Source: Myoxocephalus aenaeus
Taxonomy: Eukaryota; Chordata; Actinopteri; Perciformes; Cottidae
DNA length: 64,000 nucleotides
Assembly (NCBI GenBank): GCA_038501785.1
Contig: JBAMJR010000053.1
Coordinates: 5,116,501-5,180,500 of the forward strand
Direction of reading: 5' to 3'
In this document: piece after piece, positions 50,601-58,300 of the stretch
How positions within the stretch are numbered: position 1 is the first letter of the stretch
Layout: every line of letters begins with the position of its first letter
Program-made: the position numbers and the translations under genes
Notes under the pieces: generated by a model
Databases searched by the model: none
The model's input: the letters and a program-made list of their open reading frames with translations, nothing else
What the model was told of the DNA's origin: nothing

Positions 50601-50888
50601 GTCGGCAGCCCCCCACTGATGGGCTTTGTCAGTGTTCCAGTCCAGTGTAAGCAGAGGGATCTGGTGGTAGGTGAGCACCTGCGGACTCCCGTGGACAGAT
50701 TGTTTCTTTTGGCGTTTATGAAGGCAGCCGGGAGAGTCGCCCCACAGAGTTGGCGAAGGCTGAGGAACTTTCTGGCCATTGGCTGAGTCATGTGAATAAG
50801 CCTTTGGCACTGGCTTCCTCCTTTGGGAGAGGTAGTCCTGCACACGTGCCATACGCGCTGCTCTGTGTCTGCTTTTTGTGCTTTCCAC
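47631..50888 (-). CDS. ppp1r3a: ppp1r3a coding exon 4: acidic region and C-terminal membrane anchor
   Basis: A single open exon of 1085 codons plus stop, entered through acceptor CTTTTTGACAG at 50889. It codes for protein residues 309-1393. It begins with a basic stretch (KSRHRAARMARVQDYL), carries the SVxDxWxxFxxG-like repeats at about 430-583, then a long Glu/Ser/Thr/Gln-rich, probably disordered region. It ends in two close hydrophobic stretches (about 1328-1358 and 1362-1377) and a KWKRHR tail. The anchor is the sarcoplasmic-reticulum targeting element in mammals. The middle is poorly conserved across vertebrates, so identity rests on exon linkage, position, size and the anchor. Confidence 0.9.
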   Translation of the reverse strand: MESTKSRHRAARMARVQDYLSQRRKPVPKAYSHDSANGQKVPQPSPTLWGDSPGCLHKRQKKQSVHGSPQVLTYHQIPLLTLDWNTDKAHQWGAADTGDIWTERDKMTSSKASQGDIEDTPSVNDVWGGFRNGTDDTADKKTSVCDVWQAFLNGPTCTDHSGVPESEWLQTAALVSPSNDKEPNAQYVASSQEQEFQVGTDPPTTSHAHTSALCQLLSDTCQISLANVAVNTEDHQPAEACVGSPGDDSAATQDASQRSQKNSVTDTLREFCLKGATAVSEGDADSSTECHEHAIREEEREGEAEGIERDEPSAPHTADLVTSSGESETTDMTAMPESQNATAVDRISQGSRLDEGLSSSRGGEVTGTAHNVMDDTLAFRGTIRKGTKDGVRFVFSASRQGMEERITSTNCMENKGATDEEIFRPRETEECKISQRYADEKQHEKFRLNQNSENPIQENGNETNELGLAQTDADESNSSQTSCRQSQIMASEFKLEESEREDDKDLKVSKKSEVEPCFCTAINEIKTLIGAEEVIIQLLNEEHYDNALQRNSSWQRGNTAIISEADNKQSRSIKAGEEECVEKSEDSTLTRIQGNALESETDEQVLVSNQTEEGKGLSWDGIIEKQQGVNPAPQSRETVESREMKKVFQGDHDMFRAFQTDKCTQNPMEGVRMRWTQSQDGTEGQKEDVGREIIPEEVKAKKNVAEKDTSTELQHQPETLERTEEAMSQRDKDERVSIGKLKIEVLGELMGNTENAQGETGNAPAELKEQELSAEVESSPRVEYNKLSEGTKDPITAENAVALEVIESGLEEMFIERFGDNLIRGIWEEVFGRKEQASNRDTVIVDGMGGKRADIPDITQDCHHLFEKDFNKAFDSGVFSLTDLPTDPTVSLCQGREQISATRSIDYSPKETSQSLSPAEQTHFLSESQTDLNSRAHLSQDFTAVLAVQSRPSLTESAQSSPKDQENYTHIKERSVTCQDAGRPIGDWVVTHRESFNPSAHTSHTHPSSSSDKSKESNRVVWWSVLYILSLITRLLICILSVAGFFFIVFLYDFPAFFALYIFSLCWWFYKWKRHRVMTNKAMVG

Positions 50889-53656
50889 CTGTCAAAAAGG
50901 TCAAAGGTCAAGCCAAGTTAATGCTTGATAGTTGAACTATAACTAGAGAATACCAGTTTTGTCGGTCTTTAAGGTCATCAGCTACTTTCAATCCTTATAC
51001 TGACTTGATGACAAAACTGGATGCAATGGCCCATTCTGTTTTCTTTCATATGTAACATTTCTGTGATGATGCAAGGTAGTGCAATGCTGCTGCAACCTCA
51101 GTACATAAACCTCATTTTGTTTACATCATCACCTTTACTGCACCTTTACGAGCAAGTCGCATTTATTATTAGTTTGCACATTTCAGACATACTCTCAAGT
51201 GTCAGATTAGCTGACTTTTCACATCCTTTTGGGGACCAATGAGCACCGTACAGTATGAGATGCATCTTTGCCTCGGCTATCATATCTTTGCAGAAACAAC
51301 ACACACACTTTCTCACTTCATATTTACGGTTTATAGCTGCAGCTGAAGCCAGCTGCTGACTGGCATGGATTGTGAGTAGTGTTGTTGCAAACAGTGTTTA
51401 CTTCGGGGGGATGTCGGTGTTTCATTTTTTACACAAACATCAAGAAGAGTCTGTTCCTCCAGAAGATGATAAATTAACCTCACCAAAGGTTTGCGTTCTT
51501 CCTGGTAAAGTAATGATTGCACATCTGTGCTGTTCTTTCTGTCAGCCATTGCAGCTTGAGCCTCTGCATCTGCAAAAAAAAGAAGACAAGGGTCAAAATG
51601 TGCTTGCACGCTCATGCATACACCTTAATTAATGTACATGCACGCATGCACACACACACACATATAAACATTTAACGGGAACAACGACCATTTTAAGAAA
51701 AAAATTATATTATTATGGAGATTATATAACATGATGGAAAAAAATATTGAAACCTGGTCGTGAAATCCAAACTAAATCAAAGCTATACCGACTAGAAGAC
51801 GGTAGAAGTGTGTAAAAAGGATTCAGAAAGTGACAGCATGTTTATTTATATGCAAATGTTAAAATGTTATACTCTGTTCATATTGCCACTGGCAGGAAGT
51901 TACTGTTTCCCATGATGACGCTGCAACCCTGTTGTTTCCCCGTGCCCTCTCGCAACATACGCGTACAAGGGCAGGTTGCCGTATTTCTTTGCCATTGTGT
52001 TATATAGATTTCAGAAAAATATTTAGTTTTTTTAATGAGTGACCATTGTTCCTTTTTAAGTAAACACACCTGCAGCCGCTGTTGGAGGGTTACTGGTCTC
52101 CCTGGTCTTTTCCTCTGCACTTCCCCTCCTATGGTTCAAAAGGAAGTAGGAATGACATTACATAAGCGTTTCACATGTTTGGCTGTATTTGCTGTATTTG
52201 CTTCAGTGAACAGTCTGCATTTTATACTGCACCTGCTAAGATTATGACACACAGTAAGAGGTGTCCAATAACTAGCTCTGATCCTTATTGCCATGCAGAG
52301 AGCATGTGCTCGTGCCAGCAGCCTTTGAAACTGTTACTGTGTAAATATGAATTGTGTGTAATGTGTTTGTCTACTGTATTATTATTATGTATTCTGCAGA
52401 CCAGAACAAGCACAGATACTTAATAGGGAATTAATGTTCCGAAAGCAGAAACAAAGCATTTTGTGAATTGGAGTCAAAGAGGGCAAAGTAAGCATATCTG
52501 GCTTTCTAAGCCATGGCGAGACGTCATGGAAACCTGGACAGACACCTGACCTTAAATGGGCAATATGTGTTCTGCGGCCCAAACATCCATTACTGAAAAG
52601 TTACATAACAGCTTACTGTAAACACACAATTGCCCTTCCAACGTCCTCCTACGTCCTCCTAGTTTTAAGCACACACGCTGTGTCAGATTTCCTGTCATGG
52701 CAAATGAGTTTTCTTGTCACAAAAATAACTTGTAATAGCTTTACTTCTATGTAAAGTTAGCACTGATGGATCCAAATATTGATTATGCCATGGCATTTTT
52801 TTGTCACAAGTGGGATGTGACTTCCTTCAGCAGAGGCATTTATAAAAAAAAAAGGATTGAGAATCAGCTTCTCTCACCTGTTAGCTTTGAGACAGCTCCT
52901 CTTGCTCTTGTAGCCGATACTCTCCTCTTGCACTTGAGGCCAAATCTCCTTTCCATGCCCTCTCTGGTGGTAGAACAGCACATAGTTCATGTCCTTGTTA
53001 TTCGCCCAAAAAGTGCCCACTGAAGTTTCATAACGCAGACATATCTCCACTCGGGTCCCCCCTCTCTCAAAGGGAGGCACCAGCGTGTACTTGAAGGTAA
53101 ACCTGTCGGTTTTCCGATCACTGGATCCGGGCAGATACTCCGCTGACAGGTCAAAGTAGTTTGTCCAGCGATCCAGGGTCACCCGGGCATAAACGGACTT
53201 GCTGTAGCAGAGGTTGACCACCCTGATGATGCCGCGGAGTGTGGTGGTTCCCGGGAGGAGCTCGATGTTTTCCAGCTCGACCATCTGCTTTTGAAGCCTC
53301 TGGTCTAGCTCCTCCGGGGAAGAGGGAACCGTAAACAGACAGGACACGTAGAACTCCTCTAAGGGGTGGATTGCCTCGTTAATAGGGGGCTGGATGACCT
53401 CTGACTCTGCCACTTCAGGATTGTCAAACTCCTTGACTGACACCAGGTTGAGGCCGAAGGCATCTGCGAATGACACCTTCCTCCGAATGACCTGCGGGGG
53501 CTCCGGTTCGGAGTCCTCATCCGTTTCCTCGTCTGTGGTGGAACCCGCGGGAGACGAGGCCTTCATTACCCCTTCTTCCTGCTCCCCATTCTCTTCCCTT
53601 CCCTCCTCCATAGTCTCCCCTTCCTCTTCCAAGGGTGGGTTGTGCAGACCCTCCAT
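47631..53656 (-). CDS. ppp1r3a: ppp1r3a gene model: PP1 glycogen-targeting subunit, four coding exons
   Basis: Join on the minus strand of 53656-52878, 52128-52070, 51569-51484 and 50888-47631. All junctions are GT-AG and the phases (2, 1, 0) fit, giving 4182 coding bases and a 1393-residue protein (human 1122). PPP1R3A (GM/RGL) recruits PP1 catalytic subunit to glycogen and the sarcoplasmic reticulum in striated muscle, where PP1 activates glycogen synthase. Visible: PP1-binding RVxF-type motif RKVSFA at 59-64, whose serine is the PKA-type site that releases PP1 in mammals; CBM21 glycogen-binding domain at about 133-230; a long acidic, low-complexity middle; and a C-terminal membrane region from about 1328 ending in a basic tail. 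The N-terminal RRGSDS phosphosite of mammals is not seen. It sits beside the putative foxp2 promoter, head to head, as in human. Confidence 0.93.
51484..51569 (-). CDS. ppp1r3a: ppp1r3a coding exon 3 (86 bases)
   Basis: Acceptor CTTTTTTTTGCAG before 51569 is strong, and donor TTTG|GTGAGG follows 51484. In phase it gives 28 codons (AEAQAAMADRKNS... to ...EERKPL) and leaves phase 0, matching exon 4. The sequence is polar and of no known domain. Confidence 0.72.
52070..52128 (-). CDS. ppp1r3a: ppp1r3a coding exon 2 (59 bases)
   Basis: Acceptor TTTTGAACCATAG ends at 52129 and donor GCTGCAG|GTGTGT follows 52070. Entered in phase 2 it reads RRGSAEEKTRETSNPPTAAA, which continues exon 1 and resembles the polar segment after CLK in human PPP1R3A. 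The length (19 codons plus two bases) leaves the phase required by exon 3. Too short to be found by reading-frame length alone. Confidence 0.75.
52878..53656 (-). CDS. ppp1r3a: ppp1r3a coding exon 1: PP1-binding motif and CBM21 domain
   Basis: Encodes residues 1-259 plus two bases. I chose the ATG at 53656 (MEGLHN) because it has A at -3 and G at +4 and human PPP1R3A also starts ME; the same frame is open upstream to an ATG at 53854 in poor context, which would add 66 residues unlike the family. An acidic stretch (TTDEETDEDSEPEP, about 40-53) precedes RKVSFA. The CBM21 core (RWTNYFD, then RYETSVGTFWANN near 208-220) is very well conserved. The exon ends ...LKAAC-type coding then AACAG|GTGAGA at 52878/52877. 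Confidence 0.93.
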
Positions 53657-53899
53657 AATGTGCGGTGGTCTGGGAGGCAGCTGTCTGCCCGTCCTGCCGT
53701 CTGTCTGGCTCGGAGGGTGGCACAGACCAGAGTGCCCCGAGCCTGGCTGCAGTGATACTGTAGATGGGAGCAGGGAGAGGACGTGACTTGACAGATGGAG
53801 TTTGGTTACAGCTGAACATTGTGAGTCTGAGCCATGCCTATTAATAGGACACATATAACTAGACCATGGCAGGCCAGTTATCCTCTCACAATATGTTTG

Positions 53900-53940
53900 C
53901 TAGTTACAAAATAAATAAAGGGGAATACAGCGTTTATAAA
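53900..53940 (-). promoter_or_regulatory. ppp1r3a: Candidate TATA-box promoter of ppp1r3a
   Basis: TATAAA on the minus strand at 53938-53933, about 280 bases upstream of the chosen ATG, would place initiation near 53905 and give a 5' UTR of about 250 bases. A TATA promoter suits a tissue-restricted muscle gene. Based on the motif and spacing only. Confidence 0.35.
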
Positions 53941-54449
53941 GCGCTTTAAAGTACACGTAGTATGTAAACAGGTCCATGATTTAAATAGATTGACAGTCTG
54001 TCTATATTTTGCTCCTTCAAATGTGAAAATATGTATATATAAAATCCAAGCTAATAATCTGTTTGTTTTTCAACTTTGTTTACGGCATAATAAAAAACAC
54101 AATAATGATATGGCTGCATTTTATTCTGAGTGTAGTGGTATGATACACTGTCTTGTGGTCATGGTGGCAGGTGATAACTCTTGTTATGTAACCATATAAT
54201 TTTATCGCCACGAGATTTAATCCGTGCATGTAAATACACAGCTGGACAGCTTTATGCCAGATGGAGATGGGGCTTCGCTCAGGATTTGCAGACTTGGAAG
54301 CTGAACTAACACCTGCAAGCAATATTCATTAGTGTGAACAATATTACATTTGGTTTTATTTGCTGGATATTCAATAAAAATGCAGTTGGTTCTACAGACT
54401 TAAATATCTCACTCAGACATCAATGTCTGAATGCATTGTAGTGACTTTG

Positions 54450-54700
54450 GTGATCCCTTAACTTTTCATCTAGCGCCATCATCAGGCCACAATGTTAACT
54501 TGTTCAGAGTTTTGTTTCATGACCAAATGTTGGCACGCTAACATGCTAAACTAAGCCGGTGAACACGTCGAACATCAGAATGTCACCTTTGTCACTGTTA
54601 GCATGCCGATATTAGCATTTAGTTCAAAATACCGCTGCGCCCAAGTTCAGCATCACAGAGCAGCGAATGCAGCGAGAAACTCTTCAGTTTGTGATTGTGC
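54450..54700. mobile_element. Dispersed repeat fragment, copy 2
   Basis: Same family as 21745-21930: the 28-base word at 54459-54486 differs from it at one position, and GCATTTAGTTCAAAATACCG and CATCACAGAGCAG match later blocks. This copy is longer in the middle (GCTAACATGCTAAAC region). It is non-coding. A short related piece may lie at about 35183-35255. Confidence 0.6.
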
Positions 54701-55041
54701 AATGTTAACTATTATAATTTACATAATGTTGCAGAGCAGGACGCTGCAGTGAGTTGAAGGAGCACAGATAGAGAAGGACTGAAGCATCCCCAGGACAATG
54801 TCACCCTTATTCTGACCTCTGACCTCCATGTGCAGACAGCAAAAGAAAGAAAATTCCCTTTTGAGATCGATAATGTCTCAAATTATTATTATTAGTGCTG
54901 ATGCTGTGCTTGAAAGGCATCTGGATTGAGTATCTACAGAAACTCTCATTGTGATTGCAGGCAGCCTTCATTCTTAGGTTCATTGAATCCTGGAAGAGAA
55001 GACTGAGGATTATTCTGTTCTTTGTAGCGAGCTGAGTTTGT

Positions 55042-55072
55042 GTGTGTGTCTCTTTCTGTGTGTGTGTGTGTG
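55042..55072. repeat. (TG)n tract
   Basis: Interrupted TG run. Confidence 0.9.
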
Positions 55073-55671
55073 CCGCCGTCTCGGATAGGAAGTTCAACTA
55101 ATCCTCGACGTGCAGTGTAACTATACCCCCAAATCCAGTATATCTTGTAAATAGACTTTAGTGCTGGTTACACAATCCTTCACAGGTAGGTGAGCAGCTT
55201 TTTGTCCTCAAAGGACCCCTTTGTTCTACGTTTTTTAAGCCAAAGGTTCTCTTGTTACTTTTAATTGCAGTTTTTGTCTTTAAATAGTATCAGACATTCT
55301 CATTTGCAACTTTTGTAAAGGCAGATATGTATGAATAAGTGTTACAAATGCTATAGTTAAATTACATTATAGTTACAATGATTTAAGATACCGCCCACAT
55401 CTTTATGCATACAGTCTGTAACACTGTAATAATTAATCCAAAAAGTACTCAGCTGCTCCAAATCATACAAAACATGGTTTTATTCCATTTTAAGGGTTAA
55501 CAATTAAAAAGTGAGCTGACAAAGTGGGAGGGAACAACTTCCACGACAAAAAAAATAATCAAAAGCTGAATCAACACCTCTTTGAAATATGAAAACAAAT
55601 GTGTTTGCTCCAATTATTTTGTCAACCTTTTGAATTTATTAGCAAAAGACAACTTCTATGTCTGAAGTATA

Positions 55672-55685
55672 TCAGTAGATGGCAC
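55672..55685 (+). promoter_or_regulatory. CTCF-like motif
   Basis: TCAGTAGATGGCAC fits the CTCF core CASYAGRKGGCA on the plus strand. It lies 220 bases from a second match in the same orientation. Confidence 0.35.
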
Positions 55686-55904
55686 TATGTGATCAGATTT
55701 GAACACAATATAGCAAATTAGATTACACATCAACCCAATTAATTTGCATTTCCAGTTTGTGATAATCAGTTCCAACTGTGCAGATTGTGTTGGAGAAAAA
55801 AAAACACATATTCAAAATGAAAAGAAAGGGTAAATAAGAAAACTTTACAGTTATTTACAGTCCATTGTCTCACGTTAACTCGGGCAGACCGTTATTAAAA
55901 GCGA

Positions 55905-55918
55905 CCAGTAGGTGGCAG
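55905..55918 (+). promoter_or_regulatory. CTCF-like motif, strong match
   Basis: CCAGTAGGTGGCAG matches the CTCF consensus CCASYAGRKGGCRS at every position. It sits between the ppp1r3a and putative foxp2 promoters, where an insulator would separate a muscle gene from a neural one. Confidence 0.45.
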
Positions 55919-56380
55919 GATACCACCACAGTTCCGCTACTCGCTTCCTCTTTCCATCCTCATCACTTCCAAGATGCTGTTTCCTCCTACTTTTTATTTG
56001 ATGGCTTTTTAATTAGCAGTCACGCAAACAAAAACACACAAATACAATATACCAGATTGTTGCATGTTAGGCAATACGATACGCCAGCCCCATTTTTTTT
56101 TACAACTCGAACAATACTTGTTTTTAGCACATCAATTAAAATCTTCTCTGACAATTTTTCTTTAAAGCTCGGCCAGTCTTGGGACATTGTGGACATACTG
56201 TATTGTAACAGTGCAGCATATTCCCATTAATGAAAGTATTAGAAGTAGGTCTACTGGTAAGGGATGACGCTGTTATATTACTATGCATAATAATCAGTAA
56301 TAAGGACTTAGTCGATTATTTTATGCTTTTAGTCAATCAAACAATCTCCGCGGATGCAAACCGTGTTTCTTTCATGAAGA

Positions 56381-56452
56381 GAAGAAGAAGAAGAAGAAGA
56401 AGAAGAAGAAGAAGAAGAAGAAGAAGAAGAAGAAGAAGAAGAAGAAGAAGAA
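56381..56452. repeat. (GAA)24 trinucleotide repeat
   Basis: Uninterrupted run of 24 GAA/AGA units preceded by GAAGA. The arginine-rich reading frame across it is an artefact of the repeat. Confidence 0.98.
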
Positions 56453-57479
56453 ATGCACAAATCACTTTTACCACAATCAGTCAGGATAAAAGTCGATATA
56501 AACTAAATGAAATATAATTTTGAATGTTGACAGTAGAGAGAATAAGACAGAAATACACTTGTCGCATTTCTTACATTTTTTAAAACGTGTCCCCCACCTT
56601 TTCTTTTCTTTTTCCAGTTGATAATAATCTGGTCATTCATTTCTTGACCGTGAACGTCTCAGCGGTTTGAAAGAAGAAGAAGAAAAGAAAGACGAGACAG
56701 AAGAGAGCAATGCCTTTTAACTACTGCTAAATGTATGATCTACTATTAAATGAATAAATAGGCTAAATTACCTTGTAAAGGTATGACAGAGTGGATAAGG
56801 GAAAAAAAAAAATCCTTCAGTCAAAAAGTAGATCTACATCTTTTTGTAATAAAGTATTGATCGAGCAGTGCTTTCTTTTGAACATTTAGAATTAGTTAAA
56901 GGCAGTACAAACTAATGTTTATATGTTCACATTAAAATACGCAATTCCGTATGATGGTCATTATAATTCGTAAGATATTACCATTATTGATCACCCGTCA
57001 TTTTGCTGTATGCATACACGAGCATCAATACATTTATTTTTCACTGCAAACTGAACAATAAGGTGGATGTCAAATGTATTGAAAAATAAAGGTTTATTTT
57101 AAAAAGTGTGACCCAAAAAATGCCATATACTTGATGCGGAGGTTTAAATCCTGACTTGGGAGGATGCTGCAGATATAGCCTGTTTTGTTTCCTGCTTTAC
57201 ACAATCAAAAACATATTATCTTCATTCTGTATCGATGACATTCCTATTGATTCACTTCCCCAACAATGACGAGCCTACGTATTTATTTTAAGTATTGTAA
57301 GTATTATTCGAGTGTGTGCGCGACGTATAGTTTACAAATATAACACACAACTTATTATAAGAATATCATAAAGATTAGAGAGGTAAATAATATGCTATAA
57401 CGTTGGATGTCGGTCTGGAGAAGGATATGCCACAGAAAAAGTAGACGATAGTTGAAATATTACATGGAACATTACGGGG

Positions 57480-58300
57480 ATATTTATTAATGGGGCTTTT
57501 TTTGTTGTCATGTTGTTCCCACAATTGGATTGTTGTCGACTTGGTGAAGAAAACATCCTCACATTGTCACACCGGGCGCACTTTTGGTGGGGAGAAAGGT
57601 CCCGTTACTGAGGGGAAGGTTACCGGTTCGCTCCCCGACAAACAACGCACGACTACCGCGGAAAAGCTTCCGCACACGCGGCGCCGAGCCACCGCTCCTG
57701 GAGGAAACGCCAGCACCGCGAGACGTTTGCATTTCGGGAAACAAACTTTTTTTTTCTTTCTCTTTTGAAAAAAATATTACTTTTTGTTTACATAGCAGGT
57801 GGCCCTGACGTCACACGGGGTCGCAGCACGCCCCAAAAATAACAACACACACCTCCGCGCGCAAGCAAGTGCCTCCCCCGGGGGGGTTTCTAGTCCCAAA
57901 TATACTTGCTTGCCGAGGATACTGCTTGATGTGTGTTTGAATCGTAACGGAAAAAAAACAAGCCGCGTCTTCCTCGCATTGCACGTCATTCAAACAGGAC
58001 TCGGTGTACTGCTTTTCCCTCTGTTGCATTAGTAATAACAGCGGCGTTGACGGGAGACAGCAGGAGAGAGTGTGTGTGTGTGTCTCCGACAGCGGTTGCC
58101 CAGCGGAGGAATATTCGAGCTTTTTATTTACTCTGCAGCTTGTTGTTCATATTCTCCGTGTTATGGTGAACTTGGACGGTCACGTGCGAAGATCTCTGCA
58201 AACATAGAGAACGGCGGCTTCTCACCTGGCGTGTCCCCTTTGACTTTTTTTTTTCTTTCTCCGCGAGGAAAATAAAAGGCTACCTGCCATTTCTTTTGTG
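57480..58300 (+). promoter_or_regulatory. foxp2: CpG-rich promoter and non-coding 5' exon, probably of foxp2
   Basis: CpG density is the highest in the right half of the window. Sites seen are a full palindromic CRE, TGACGTCA, at 57806-57813, and an E-box CACGTG at 58181-58186. The block ends in a strong plus-strand donor, TTTTGTG|GTAAGT, with the exon end at 58300. A short upstream reading frame of 14 codons (MVNLDG...) occupies 58163-58207. No long coding frame is present, as expected of a 5' UTR exon. Assignment to foxp2 rests on its position beyond ppp1r3a and its rightward orientation, as in human 7q31; the FOXP2 coding exons are not in the window. The transcription start is unknown. Confidence 0.55.

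Larger units (their letters stand above)
53941..57479. other. Intergenic DNA between ppp1r3a and putative foxp2 promoter
   Basis: AT-rich, with no recognised coding sequence. It holds a dispersed repeat (54.45-54.70 kb), a TG tract near 55.05 kb, two CTCF-like motifs (55.67 and 55.91 kb) and a long GAA repeat (56.38-56.45 kb). Confidence 0.6.

Noticed and set aside
53657..53854. 66-codon in-frame N-terminal extension of ppp1r3a
   Set aside because: Its ATG has a poor context, the sequence is unlike the family N-terminus, and the ATG at 53656 has a better context; treated as 5' UTR.
56230..56517. Open frame with a long poly-arginine run
   Set aside because: Produced by the (GAA)24 microsatellite read in the AGA frame.
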